A DNA stretch of 64,000 bases from Mucilaginibacter pineti (GTDB taxonomy: Bacteria; Bacteroidota; Bacteroidia; Sphingobacteriales; Sphingobacteriaceae), in contig NZ_FNAI01000007.1 in the NCBI RefSeq assembly GCF_900101875.1, positions 1 to 64,000 of the forward strand, written 5' to 3'. The notes beneath the pieces are model-generated. The model was not told where the DNA came from and searched no databases. It worked only from the letters and a program-made list of their open reading frames with translations. Positions 28,619 through 36,621 of this stretch are shown in pieces. The position numbers and the translations under genes were made by a program. Numbering within the stretch: position 1 is the stretch's first letter; each line of letters begins with the position of its first letter.

Positions 28619-28842
28619 TGCTCTATATAAAAGCTCGTCACTGCATTACCAGCATAAATTTAAAGCTTAAAAAATATTTCGGGGGCTTATGGTAACATTA
28701 ATGTTAAGCGGTAATCATATACAATGGGATATATAAAAATATATATCTTAGTTCAATATTTTAAACCGCTGTTAATACTTACACCAGCTTAAAACACTGC
28801 AATATTATAGGCGTTTAAGGTTTATAATTAAACATTTTTACA

Positions 28843-29418
28843 ATGGCAATTAATCTTCAAAAAGGACAAAAAATAGATATCGGACTGTCTAAAATGACAG
28901 TTGGTTTGGGCTGGAACCCTAACGAGGGCACGGGTTATGATTTCGACCTGGATGTATCGGCTATCATGATAGATGCTAACCGCTTTGTACCACAGGACGA
29001 GTTCTTCGTGTTTTATAACAATGTAGATTCGCCGGATAACGCGGTGCATCATACCGGCGATGATCCATCGGGCGGTAACAGCGATGGCGGCGATGACGAA
29101 TCCATTAATATCGACCTTACTAAGGTAGACGCTAAAATTCAGGAGATCCTGTTTGTGGTAACCATTCATGAGGCGCAGCCCCGCAGGCAAAACTTTGGCC
29201 AGGTGCGCGATTCATACATCCGCATTATTGACGAGCAAACCGGCAGCGAAGTTTGTAAGTATGAACTGGGCGAGGATTTCTCTATTGAAACAGCCATTGA
29301 ATTTGGCCGGCTTTACCGTCGCGGCGGTGCCTGGAAATTTGAAGCATCGGGCGTGGGTTATAAGGAGGATCTTGCCTTCTTTTTAAGTAAATATTTTAAA
29401 GGACAGATCATTAAGTAA
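28843..29418 (+). CDS. TerD-family protein 1
   Basis: A 191-residue TerD/CABP1-fold protein opening the Ter island. MAINLQKGQKIDI at the N-terminus and GLGW...G..YDFDLDVS near 24-44 are family marks. The calcium-binding loops are DLDVSAIMID and GDDPSGGNSDGGDDESI, with the full acidic set. VTIHEA..RRQNFGQV (about 108-123) and EDFSIETAIEFG..Y follow. TerD proteins are cytoplasmic calcium-binding parts of tellurite, phage and stress resistance systems. It is followed by a terminator-like hairpin and the second TerD gene. Confidence 0.93.
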   Translation: MAINLQKGQKIDIGLSKMTVGLGWNPNEGTGYDFDLDVSAIMIDANRFVPQDEFFVFYNNVDSPDNAVHHTGDDPSGGNSDGGDDESINIDLTKVDAKIQEILFVVTIHEAQPRRQNFGQVRDSYIRIIDEQTGSEVCKYELGEDFSIETAIEFGRLYRRGGAWKFEASGVGYKEDLAFFLSKYFKGQIIK

Positions 29419-29431
29419 GAGCCTCACCCAA

Positions 29432-29457
29432 CCCTCTCCAAAGGAGAGGGCTTTTTT
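29432..29457 (+). terminator. Terminator between TerD genes 1 and 2
   Basis: A perfect CCCTCTCC / GGAGAGGG stem with an AAA loop and a T6 tail, 13 bases after the first terD stop. It may only attenuate transcription into the next Ter genes. Confidence 0.8.
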
Positions 29458-29496
29458 GAAAGGAACGGGGCCGTTATTAAATTAAACAATATTATT

Positions 29497-30174
29497 ATGG
29501 CAATAAATTTGGTAAAAGGTCAAACTATTGACCTCCGTAAAAACGACCAGAGCGGCGAAAGTTATGACCTGTCGTCGGTTACTATTGGTTTGGGCTGGGA
29601 TGTAAGGCAAAGCCATGGCGGCGGCGGCTTTTTGGGCAAACTGTTTGGCGGCGGTGCCGAAGAGGTGGAGTATGACCTGGATGCCATTGCTTTTTTGCTT
29701 GATAAAAATGGTAAAGTGGCCGATAGGGGTCGCACTATTCAAAAGCCAAACGGCAATAAAGTGAGTTTGTATGAGGGCGATGTAGTGTATTTCAATTCCA
29801 TGAAACACCCATCGGGCAATATATGGCTTACGGGCGATAACCGTACCGGGGCCGGTGATGGCGACGATGAGCAGATCATTGTAAAGCTGGATTCGCTTGA
29901 TCAGCGGATTGACCGCATCCTGTTTATTGTGGCTATATACCAGGGCCGCAAAAACAACCAGCATTTTGGTATGGTTGATAACGCTTTTATTCGCGCTGTG
30001 GACGGCAGGGGCAAGGAGATAGCCAAGTTCAGCCTGTCTGGCGATGCTACTTATAATGGCATGTGCTCCATGAAATTTGCCGAGGTTTACCGTAAAGACG
30101 GCACCTGGAAATTCCGCGCCGTTGGCGAACCACATACTACCGATAACTTTTTAGAATTGTTGAAAGAGTATTGA
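29497..30174 (+). CDS. TerD-family protein 2
   Basis: A 225-residue TerD paralogue with a Gly-rich insertion (HGGGGFLGKLFGGG, about 45-58) between the first strands. The loops YDLDAIAFLLD and GDNRTGAGDGDDEQI keep the acidic calcium ligands. The C-terminal half contains VAIYQGR.N.QHFGMV and YNGMCSMKFAEVYRK. The Gly insertion marks the TerF- or TerZ-like branch rather than plain TerD, though I cannot place it more exactly. It is followed by a long self-complementary repeat and then the HAD gene. Confidence 0.9.
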   Translation: MAINLVKGQTIDLRKNDQSGESYDLSSVTIGLGWDVRQSHGGGGFLGKLFGGGAEEVEYDLDAIAFLLDKNGKVADRGRTIQKPNGNKVSLYEGDVVYFNSMKHPSGNIWLTGDNRTGAGDGDDEQIIVKLDSLDQRIDRILFIVAIYQGRKNNQHFGMVDNAFIRAVDGRGKEIAKFSLSGDATYNGMCSMKFAEVYRKDGTWKFRAVGEPHTTDNFLELLKEY

Positions 30175-30457
30175 TCTGAGGTGTGTGATCTGAGGTGTGT
30201 TGTCTGTGGTGTGAGTTCAGAGGTGTGTGGTGTGAGTTCTGAGGTTTGTTATTGGGAGATGGGTAATGAATGCACAATTCGTTATGGATTTTCATGCTAC
30301 CACCATACACCGCCGACCACACACCTCTGAACTCACACCTCAGATCACAGATCACAGACCACAGGACCACACACCACAGACCTCACACCTCAGATCCCAC
30401 ACCTCACCCCACCGATCCCACACCCCACATCACCGAACCCAGAACCCACACCACAGA
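30175..30457. repeat. Long self-complementary degenerate repeat (unit CTGAGGTGTG)
   Basis: The left arm (30175-30250) is made of TGATCTGAGGTGTG and GGTGTGAGTTC variants. A 60-base spacer follows, then a right arm (30315-30457) of complementary CACACCTCAGATCACAG and CACACCACAGA variants that runs directly into the ATG of the HAD gene. It is the largest locus of this kind in the window. One frame is open through the right arm (His/Pro/Thr-rich) but is not a credible protein. Confidence 0.85.
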
Positions 30458-31147
30458 ATGTTACACTATTCCTTTGATCTTTGGCTTACGCTGATAAAAT
30501 CGAACCCATATTTTAAAATAGAGCGTACCAAGATCTTTCACCGGGAATTTAACCCGGCGGGTAAAAGTATTGATGAGGTAGCAAAGGCTTTCAGGCAGGT
30601 TGATCTGATGTGCAACGCGGTTAATGAAAGCACCGGCAAAAACATAGATGCCGACGAAATGTACCTTATGGTTATCAGCCTTATTAATGATAATGAGCTT
30701 AACCTTACCGGTATCGACGTAAAAAAACTATATGCCGATATGGATAAGCTGCTGTTCAATTACCTGCCCTATGTGTACTCGCCTGTAACAATTGAGGTGC
30801 TGCAGCATCTAAAAGAAAAAGGCGGCGCTACTTTTAGTTTGCTTAGTAATACCGGCTTTATAAAAGGGGCAACATTGAAACAAATACTGGTGGCATTAAA
30901 AATGGATCAATACTTTGATTTTCAGCTGTACTCTGATGAGGTTGGCATGTCTAAACCAAACCCGGCGCTGTTTGCGCTTATGCTGCAAAATATCCAAAAA
31001 GTAAATCATCCAACGGTAATTGGGTTAAATGATATCATCCACATAGGCGATAACCCCAAAGCCGATATTGAAGGGGCCGAAGCCGCGGGCGTAAAAAGTT
31101 TACTCATTAACTCAAACAACAAGTCTATTTTATCCTTAATAAGCTAA
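30458..31147 (+). CDS. HAD-superfamily phosphatase of the Ter island
   Basis: A 229-residue HAD hydrolase. Motif I is HYSFDLWLTLI, with the nucleophile Asp and a Trp where the second Asp is often found; motif II is SLLSNTG; the Lys is in GMSKPNP; motif IV is HIGDNPKADIEGA. It has a helical cap between motifs I and II. The frame is open for 64 codons upstream, through the repeat, but that part is repetitive and is excluded; the ATG at 30458 precedes the family sequence. Its stop overlaps the next start (TAATG). HAD phosphatases and PRTases occur together in Ter systems, where a role in making a nucleotide-like metabolite has been proposed (Anantharaman and colleagues, 2012). Confidence 0.88.
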   Translation: MLHYSFDLWLTLIKSNPYFKIERTKIFHREFNPAGKSIDEVAKAFRQVDLMCNAVNESTGKNIDADEMYLMVISLINDNELNLTGIDVKKLYADMDKLLFNYLPYVYSPVTIEVLQHLKEKGGATFSLLSNTGFIKGATLKQILVALKMDQYFDFQLYSDEVGMSKPNPALFALMLQNIQKVNHPTVIGLNDIIHIGDNPKADIEGAEAAGVKSLLINSNNKSILSLIS

Positions 31148-31980
31148 TGAACACTACCTATTCATTACATCACATAGATAATGCGACCGAATTTGGGTTT
31201 TGCCCGGATAGCTATAGTCGTTTTAAATTTGGCGACGAAAGCGTGTCCAATGATTTTGGGGTGGCCCTTGCCGATGGTTTTATACGGCAGCGGCTGGCAA
31301 AGCAGCCCATTACCCAGCAAATAGTGGTTATATCAAGTCCGTATTCGTTTATCCCAACGGCTACCTTCGCCATGAAAACTGCTTTTGTACACCGGCTTAA
31401 CCGCTGGCTGGCCAGGCATGGCTACCCTGTAGTGCAGGAAACCAAGGTGCATCGCACCATTACTTATAAGGAAGATTACGGCGAGCTGGATGCCGCGCAA
31501 AGGTTAAGCCTTATCGGTAACGATTCGTTTCATATTGATAAGGATTTTTTGACCGGTAAAACGCTCATTTTTTTAGATGATATAAAAATAACCGGCAGCC
31601 ACGAGCGTATGATCATGAAAATGGTTAACGAATATGGCCTGCATAATGATGTGTATATGCTGTACTTTGCCGAACTGGTGAACAAAAACATCCACCCAAA
31701 TATTGAAAACTACCTGAACTATCACCAGGTAAAAACAATATTTGATCTGGAGCCGATCATTAAAAGCGGCAGCTTTTGCATTAACACCCGCATAGTAAAA
31801 TACATACTGAATTATAATTTCGATTGCTTTAGCATCTTTATACAAAACCAAAGCACCGATTTTGTAAACTTGCTATATGATATGGCGCTGGGCAACGGCT
31901 ATCATACTATTGACGCCTACGCCAAAAACCTTAACTTTATTACCGAAAACCTATTTATAAACAACAAAACTTTAATTTAA
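31147..31980 (+). CDS. Ter-associated phosphoribosyltransferase-like protein
   Basis: A 277-residue PRTase-fold protein. TLIFLDDIKITGSHE (about 138-152) is the PRPP-binding motif, with two acidic residues followed by a Thr/Gly loop. The N-terminal region contains VVISSPYSFIPTATFAMK (about 60-77), and an unusual C-terminal extension of about 80 residues (ILNYNFDCFSIFIQNQ) follows the core. It resembles the PRTase family found in Ter gene neighbourhoods. It starts on the stop codon of the HAD gene (1-base overlap) and ends 1 base before the next terD, so the three are surely one transcript. Substrate unknown. Confidence 0.82.
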   Translation: MNTTYSLHHIDNATEFGFCPDSYSRFKFGDESVSNDFGVALADGFIRQRLAKQPITQQIVVISSPYSFIPTATFAMKTAFVHRLNRWLARHGYPVVQETKVHRTITYKEDYGELDAAQRLSLIGNDSFHIDKDFLTGKTLIFLDDIKITGSHERMIMKMVNEYGLHNDVYMLYFAELVNKNIHPNIENYLNYHQVKTIFDLEPIIKSGSFCINTRIVKYILNYNFDCFSIFIQNQSTDFVNLLYDMALGNGYHTIDAYAKNLNFITENLFINNKTLI

Positions 31981-31981
31981 C

Positions 31982-32536
31982 ATGGCAATTAATTTGCAAA
32001 AAGGCCAGCGCGAAGCGATAAACGCCCCCAAATTTACCATTGGGCTGGGCTGGGATACCAATAGTTCATCAACAGGCAGCGCCTTTGACCTCGACGCGTC
32101 TATTTTTATTTTAGGCGATAACAAAAGGCTGGTTGGCGATGAGTATTTTGTGTTTTACAATAACCTTAAATCGCCCGATGGCGCGGTTGAACATACCGGC
32201 GATAATCTTACCGGTGATGGCGACGGCGATGACGAGCAGATCAGGATAGACCTGTCGAAAATAGACCCTAAAGTATCAGAGATCTGTATAGTGGTAACCA
32301 TCCACGAAGCCGAATCTCGCCGCCAGAATTTTGGGCAGGTGCGTAACTCGTTCATCCGCGTGTTTGATGCAGCTACCAATGCCGATATTTTGAAATACGA
32401 GCTGGAAGAAGATTTTTCGATAGAAACAGCCGTTGAGTTTGGCCGCATTTACAAAAAAGATAACAACTGGAAATTTGAAGCTGTTGGCGCAGGCATGAAA
32501 GGCGGCTTACAGGATTACTTAACCAAATACCAATAA
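31982..32536 (+). CDS. TerD-family protein 3
   Basis: A 184-residue TerD protein. MAINLQKGQREAIN start, FTIGLGWDTN near residue 17, and calcium loops FDLDASIFILG and GDNLTGDGDGDDEQI with all acidic residues. VTIHEAESRRQNFGQVRNSFIRV and EDFSIETAVEFGRIYKK match TerD 1 closely, so the two are recent paralogues. It lies 1 base after the PRTase gene and 4 bases before TerD 4. Confidence 0.93.
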   Translation: MAINLQKGQREAINAPKFTIGLGWDTNSSSTGSAFDLDASIFILGDNKRLVGDEYFVFYNNLKSPDGAVEHTGDNLTGDGDGDDEQIRIDLSKIDPKVSEICIVVTIHEAESRRQNFGQVRNSFIRVFDAATNADILKYELEEDFSIETAVEFGRIYKKDNNWKFEAVGAGMKGGLQDYLTKYQ

Positions 32537-32540
32537 TAAT

Positions 32541-33155
32541 ATGGCAATTAATCTTCAAAAAGGACAACGCATTAGTCTTGAAAAAGAAAACGGCAGCAAA
32601 CTGCAAAGCCTTTGTGTAGGTATTAACTGGGGCGCTATTGAAAAAAAGGGCCTGTTTGGTTTTGGTACCACTAAAGAAGCGGTTGACCTTGATGCCAGCT
32701 GCGCGCTGTTTGATGATACCAAAAAACTGATAGATGTAATTTACTTTGGCAACCTGCGTTCAAAAGATGGCGCAGTAAGGCACAGCGGCGACGACCTGAC
32801 CGGCGATATGGCCGGTAACGACGGCCTGGATAACGAGGTAATAACTGTTGACCTGGGTACGCTGGGCGCTAATGTTACCTACGTGGCATTTATGCTGAAC
32901 AGTTTCCGCGGACAGGATTTTGGTACCATTCCGTTTGCATCTATCCGCATTTACGAGGGTACGCCTACACGCGTTAATGAGGTATTTGCAACCTATGATA
33001 TTGCGCACAGCAAAGATTTTGCGGGCCATGTATCAATGGTGATGGGCGTGTTTTACAAAAAGAACAGCGAATGGAAATTCAATGCCATTGGCGAACCAAC
33101 CCGCGACCGCAAGCTGGAAGAAACCGTACGCACGGTAACACAAAATTATTTGTAG
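32541..33155 (+). CDS. TerD-family protein 4, altered second calcium loop
   Basis: A 204-residue TerD paralogue. MAINLQKGQRISLEKENGSKL at the start; the first loop VDLDASCALFD is intact. The second loop reads GDDLTGDMAGNDGLDNEVI: longer than in the other three, with DNE where they have DDE, so its calcium site may differ. The middle FMLNSFRGQDFGTI replaces VTIHEA..RRQNFG. This points to the TerZ- or TerE-like branch. It is followed by another self-complementary repeat. Confidence 0.9.
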   Translation: MAINLQKGQRISLEKENGSKLQSLCVGINWGAIEKKGLFGFGTTKEAVDLDASCALFDDTKKLIDVIYFGNLRSKDGAVRHSGDDLTGDMAGNDGLDNEVITVDLGTLGANVTYVAFMLNSFRGQDFGTIPFASIRIYEGTPTRVNEVFATYDIAHSKDFAGHVSMVMGVFYKKNSEWKFNAIGEPTRDRKLEETVRTVTQNYL

Positions 33156-33281
33156 TCTGAGGTCTGGGGGCGGTGGTGTGAGGTCGGTGGTAATTGGACA
33201 GAAAAACAGAAACCATACCATCGACCTCACACCTCAGAAACCATACCACAGATCAAAGACCTCAGAAACCACACCACAGAT
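33156..33281. repeat. Self-complementary degenerate repeat before the TelA-family gene
   Basis: The left arm (33156-33191) has TCTGAGGTCTG and GGTGGTGTGAGGTCGGTGG. The right arm (33211-33281) has ACCATACCATCGACCTCACACCTCAGA and further ACCACA/CTCAGA units. The unit resembles the one at 30175 but is not the same. The right arm ends about 20 bases before the next ATG. Confidence 0.8.
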
Positions 33282-33302
33282 CATACATTAAAAATTAAAA
33301 AA

Positions 33303-34454
33303 ATGGAAGGCTCACCAAATAATTTCGACCCTATAAATATAACACCGGTAAACCTGAATATTACCCCGCCGCCGGCACCAGGCACAACCACGCCCGCAAA
33401 ACTGCTGGATAAGGAGGGTAATGTAGATTTAACCAATATCTCATCTACCGAAGTACAAAAGTACGGCGAGGTTGCCAAAGCGCTTGACCCTAAAGATGTA
33501 AACTCGATACTTAACTATGGTACCGATGTGCAGGCATCCATGGAAAAGTATAGTAATAACTTTTTAACATCGGTACGTACCTACAATTCGGGCGAGGTTG
33601 GCCTGTTAATTAACGACCTGCTTACCGAGCTTAATTACATTGATGTTGATGAGCTGAACCAAAACGCGTTCACCTCTTTTATATCGCATATCCCCTTTGT
33701 TAAAAAGCTGGTTTTCGATGCAAAAAAACTGTTTCAGAAGTACGATACGGTTATCAACAACATTGATAAAATAACCAACAAGATAAAGGCCGGCAGGGTT
33801 AACTCGCTAAAGGATAACAGCTCGTTGCAAACCATGTTTGATAGCAATGTAACCTACATTCACCAAATGGAGGAACTCATTATATCGGGCCAGTTAAAGT
33901 ATAACGAACTTACCGAGCAGCTGGCGCAGATGGATGCCAATCCATCGGCCTATAACGATTATGAAATTGCCGATCTGCGTGATTTTGTGAACCGCCTGGA
34001 TAAACGCCTTGCCGATTTAAAAGTGGTACGTTTTATTATGATGCAGTCGCTGGCGCAAATCCGCGTGGTGCAAAGCAACAACACCACCATTGCCGAAAAA
34101 GCACAGTCGATAGTATCAACCACCATCCCGGTTTGGAAAAACCAACTCACCATTGCCGTTGCGCTTAACCGCCAGAAGGAAAATGTGGAGATGCAGAAAA
34201 AGATCTCAGACACTACTAACACCATCCTGCAAAAGAATGCCGAACTGCTGAAACAAAACAGTATTGACGTTGCCCGCGAGAATGAGAAAACGGTAGTATC
34301 GCTGGATACCCTGAAACGTACAACTGCGTCATTAATAGAAACCCTTACCGAGGTTAAACGCATCCACGACGAGGGTACCGCCAACCGCAAAACCCTGAAC
34401 ACCGAATTGCAATCATTAGAAACCGAATTGAAAAAACACGTTACCAACGCGTAG
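33303..34454 (+). CDS. TelA-family toxic anion resistance protein
   Basis: A 383-residue TelA/YceG-type protein. A Pro-rich N-terminus (about 1-35), then LTNISSTEVQKYGEVAKALDPKD, then long helices (GEVGLLINDLLTELNYIDVDELNQ; FVKKLVFDAKKLFQKYDTVINNIDKIT). A YNELTEQLAQMD segment and a C-terminal coiled coil (about 290-383) follow the family pattern. TelA proteins are soluble helical partners of TerC and TerD in tellurite and envelope-stress resistance. It ends at a strong terminator. Confidence 0.9.
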   Translation: MEGSPNNFDPINITPVNLNITPPPAPGTTTPAKLLDKEGNVDLTNISSTEVQKYGEVAKALDPKDVNSILNYGTDVQASMEKYSNNFLTSVRTYNSGEVGLLINDLLTELNYIDVDELNQNAFTSFISHIPFVKKLVFDAKKLFQKYDTVINNIDKITNKIKAGRVNSLKDNSSLQTMFDSNVTYIHQMEELIISGQLKYNELTEQLAQMDANPSAYNDYEIADLRDFVNRLDKRLADLKVVRFIMMQSLAQIRVVQSNNTTIAEKAQSIVSTTIPVWKNQLTIAVALNRQKENVEMQKKISDTTNTILQKNAELLKQNSIDVARENEKTVVSLDTLKRTTASLIETLTEVKRIHDEGTANRKTLNTELQSLETELKKHVTNA

Positions 34455-34491
34455 TTTTTTTGTCGTTTTTAAATGTTGTAACAAATAAATA

Positions 34492-34530
34492 AATCCCCGG
34501 CACGCCAAAGGCCGGGGATTGCTTGTTTTT
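34492..34530 (+). terminator. Terminator after the TelA-family gene
   Basis: A perfect 10-bp stem AATCCCCGGC / GCCGGGGATT, 9-base loop, tail GCTTGTTTTT. It separates the TelA gene from the next gene, which has its own promoter. Confidence 0.9.
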
Positions 34531-34535
34531 AACCA

Positions 34536-34593
34536 CTGACGACTGCTGACGAGGTACTGACGGCTACTGACGCTATACTGACGGTTACTGACG
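34536..34593. repeat. Six CTGACG hexamers phased at 10/11 bp
   Basis: CTGACG starts at 34536, 34546, 34557, 34567, 34578 and 34588, so the spacings are 10, 11, 10, 11, 10: one per helical turn. The bases between vary. It lies between the TelA terminator and the promoter of the 338-residue gene. Confidence 0.85.
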
Positions 34594-34628
34594 AATGTTG
34601 AAATAAACAGATCCATTGCTGCGGGGCG

Positions 34629-34660
34629 TTTGGGCAGGGCTTAATATTTTAGTAAATTTG
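34629..34660 (+). promoter_or_regulatory. Promoter of the unrecognised Ter-island gene
   Basis: TTTG at 34629-34632, a 20-base spacer, and TAAATTTG at 34653-34660, a full match to the Bacteroidota consensus. The -7 box ends 9 bases before the ATG at 34670, so the transcript would have almost no leader. Confidence 0.65.
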
Positions 34661-34669
34661 TACTTACAA

Positions 34670-35632
34670 ATGGATGAAAACCGGCTAAATATTTTAAATC
34701 AATCCAACCGGATGCTCAGCAAGCTGCAACTGCTTTCTGTGTATTTCGGGGACGATGTGATCTATAAAATTTACCTCCGCAGCCAAGTGATTCATAAGCT
34801 TTTTGAAGCCAATACCGAACTGGATGTCAATAAGTTAGATCTGTTTCACTTGCAATTCACCCAAAGTTTGATAGACCTGCTGCGTAAGATCAAGAAGAAT
34901 AATGAGGGTAATGTGAGCCTCCTGTTTGACGAGATCCAGATAAACCGGGAGATGATAGAGCGCCTTAATGATCCTACTTATACCATAGCTAATTTCAATT
35001 TGGAGAAGCAAAGGCAGGCCTTAAAGGTGAATTTGTCGTTACGGAAACTGTTCCAGGTATTGTCGGATAGTGGGAATGATAATCCGTTATCAAAAAACAT
35101 AAACTCCTTTAGCTCAAGGTTTAGCGCAGATTTTTTTTACACCGTAAGTAACGAATTAATAGAAGAAGCAACGGCCTACAACCTTGCCGATGTTTATAAA
35201 AACCCCTATGCCACCATCCAGCGCAAGCTCATGGGGGTACTATGTAAATATGATTTTAAAACTGAGTTTTACTGCGGCCTCAAATCGGGCAGCCAGGTAA
35301 TTGAAGTATACAAGTTTGTAGATGCCGACCGCTATTTTCTGTATGTGCCGGCTGATAACCTATTCGTTTTCTTTGACTTAGGGAAAATTTCGGGAATAGA
35401 TATGTCAACCAATCTATCGAAAAAAGAGCGATTGGTATATGAGCTGAAAGATAAAAACGATAAGCTGGAAGGCAACGCCGCCGCCATGAAAGCATTTATG
35501 CCACCCGAAATAAAGGCCCTGCTGGCCGATGATTACAAGAAAATCACCGATATCAATTTCCTGGAAAACATCAGTAATGTTGATGTACAGGCAAATATTT
35601 TAAAATCGATGCTAAATACCGATATAATTTAG
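34670..35632 (+). CDS. Unrecognised helical protein between TelA- and TerC-family genes
   Basis: About 320 residues from the ATG at 34670; the frame is open upstream to a TTG at 34616, but the promoter lies inside that extension. No signal peptide, no membrane helix and no family I recognise. The first 120 residues are heavily helical (RMLSKLQLLSVYFGDDVI; LIDLLRKIKKNNEG). The middle is mixed, with KYDFKTEFYCGLKSGSQVIEV and YFLYVPADNLFVFFDLG suggesting a beta sheet about 205-250. The C-terminal 70 residues are charged helices (ERLVYELKDKNDKLEGN). It is cytoplasmic by composition. It lies between TelA and TerC with its own promoter, so it probably belongs to the Ter response. Confidence 0.85.
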   Translation: MDENRLNILNQSNRMLSKLQLLSVYFGDDVIYKIYLRSQVIHKLFEANTELDVNKLDLFHLQFTQSLIDLLRKIKKNNEGNVSLLFDEIQINREMIERLNDPTYTIANFNLEKQRQALKVNLSLRKLFQVLSDSGNDNPLSKNINSFSSRFSADFFYTVSNELIEEATAYNLADVYKNPYATIQRKLMGVLCKYDFKTEFYCGLKSGSQVIEVYKFVDADRYFLYVPADNLFVFFDLGKISGIDMSTNLSKKERLVYELKDKNDKLEGNAAAMKAFMPPEIKALLADDYKKITDINFLENISNVDVQANILKSMLNTDII

Positions 35633-35668
35633 TTTATTTAACCTTAACAAAATACATTACCTGCCAAT

Positions 35669-36490
35669 ATGGATTTTTTACACACAATATTAGGTCCCGA
35701 CATTAAAGCCGGCTTCCTTATTATTTTAAACCTTATAGTTATTGAAAGCCTGCTCTCGGTAGATAATGCCGCCGTACTGGCCACCATGGTGCTGGATCTG
35801 CCTAAGGATCAGCGTAAAAAGGCTTTGCGTTATGGTATCATCGGCGCGTATGTACTGCGTGGTGTATGCTTGTTTTTAGCGGCCTGGCTGGTGAAGATCT
35901 GGTGGTTAAAACCAATTGGCGGCTTGTACCTGCTTTATCTGGCCTTTGATTATTTTAAAGGTAAAATTCAGGCAGCCAACGCAGGCGGTGAAGAGGAAGA
36001 AGTTGATAAAAACAAAAACTGGCTTTACCGGTCTACAGTAGGGGTTTTCGGCGTATTCTGGGCTACAGTGGCCTTGGTTGAGCTAATGGACCTTGCCTTT
36101 TCCATAGATAACGTATTTGCCGCAGTGGCCTTTACAGACCATGTGGTGCTGATTTATATAGGGGTATTCATCGGTATCCTGGCTATGCGTTTTGTAGCGC
36201 AGGCCTTTGTGAAGCTGATGGAGAAGTTCACCTTTTTAGAAACTGTGGCTTTTATAGTGATTGGCGTATTGGGTATTAAATTATCATCGTCGTTATACGT
36301 TCATTTTTATCCGGATGCATCTTTCTCCAAGTTTATGGAGGGTGAAAAGGCGGATATTATTACCTCAGTATTTACCGTGGGGATATTCATTATCCCGGTA
36401 TTAACATCGTTACTGTTCAATTTCCCCAAACGCCACACCATCGAACCCGAAGTTGCCGAAGCAGCCGAGGATGTATTGGATAAGCAGTAA
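35669..36490 (+). CDS. TerC-family integral membrane protein
   Basis: A 273-residue inner-membrane protein with about seven helices. Both TerC signatures are present: ESLLSVDNAAVLATM (about 25-39) and LAFSIDNVFAAVAF (about 139-152), with the buried Asp-Asn pairs that are thought to bind metal. A charged loop (GGEEEEVDKNKN, about 108-119) sits between. TerC proteins move or sense metal ions (manganese in some homologues) and form the membrane part of Ter complexes. It follows the unknown gene by 36 bases. Confidence 0.93.
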   Translation: MDFLHTILGPDIKAGFLIILNLIVIESLLSVDNAAVLATMVLDLPKDQRKKALRYGIIGAYVLRGVCLFLAAWLVKIWWLKPIGGLYLLYLAFDYFKGKIQAANAGGEEEEVDKNKNWLYRSTVGVFGVFWATVALVELMDLAFSIDNVFAAVAFTDHVVLIYIGVFIGILAMRFVAQAFVKLMEKFTFLETVAFIVIGVLGIKLSSSLYVHFYPDASFSKFMEGEKADIITSVFTVGIFIIPVLTSLLFNFPKRHTIEPEVAEAAEDVLDKQ

Positions 36491-36616
36491 GGAGAGGTTA
36501 AAAGCGAAAGGTCAAAGGCAAAAGGTAGCTTCCTTTGCGCCAAATTGAAAAATGTTAAAGGGCGAGAGAGATGTGCATTTGAAAGAATGACTAATAACCC
36601 AATGACAAATGACTAA
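36491..36616. repeat. Degenerate short repeats before pgpA
   Basis: Two runs: AAAAGCGAAAGGTCAAAGGCAAAAGG (about 36500-36525) and a run of AATGACTAA/AATGACAAATGACTAA units (36587-36616) that ends 6 bases before the pgpA start. The style matches the other loci, but I see no clear complementary arm. Confidence 0.5.
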
Positions 36617-36621
36617 ATAGA

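Noticed and set aside
30266..30457. A His/Pro/Thr-rich N-terminal extension of the HAD protein
   Set aside because: It is the translation of the degenerate repeat arm; the family sequence begins at the ATG at 30458.
30175..30457. CRISPR array
   Set aside because: The units are short, degenerate and contiguous, with no constant repeat length or unique spacers, and no cas genes are present.
33959..34447. A 162-residue frame opposite the TelA-family gene
   Set aside because: Ser/Phe/Arg-rich shadow of a helical gene; no start context.
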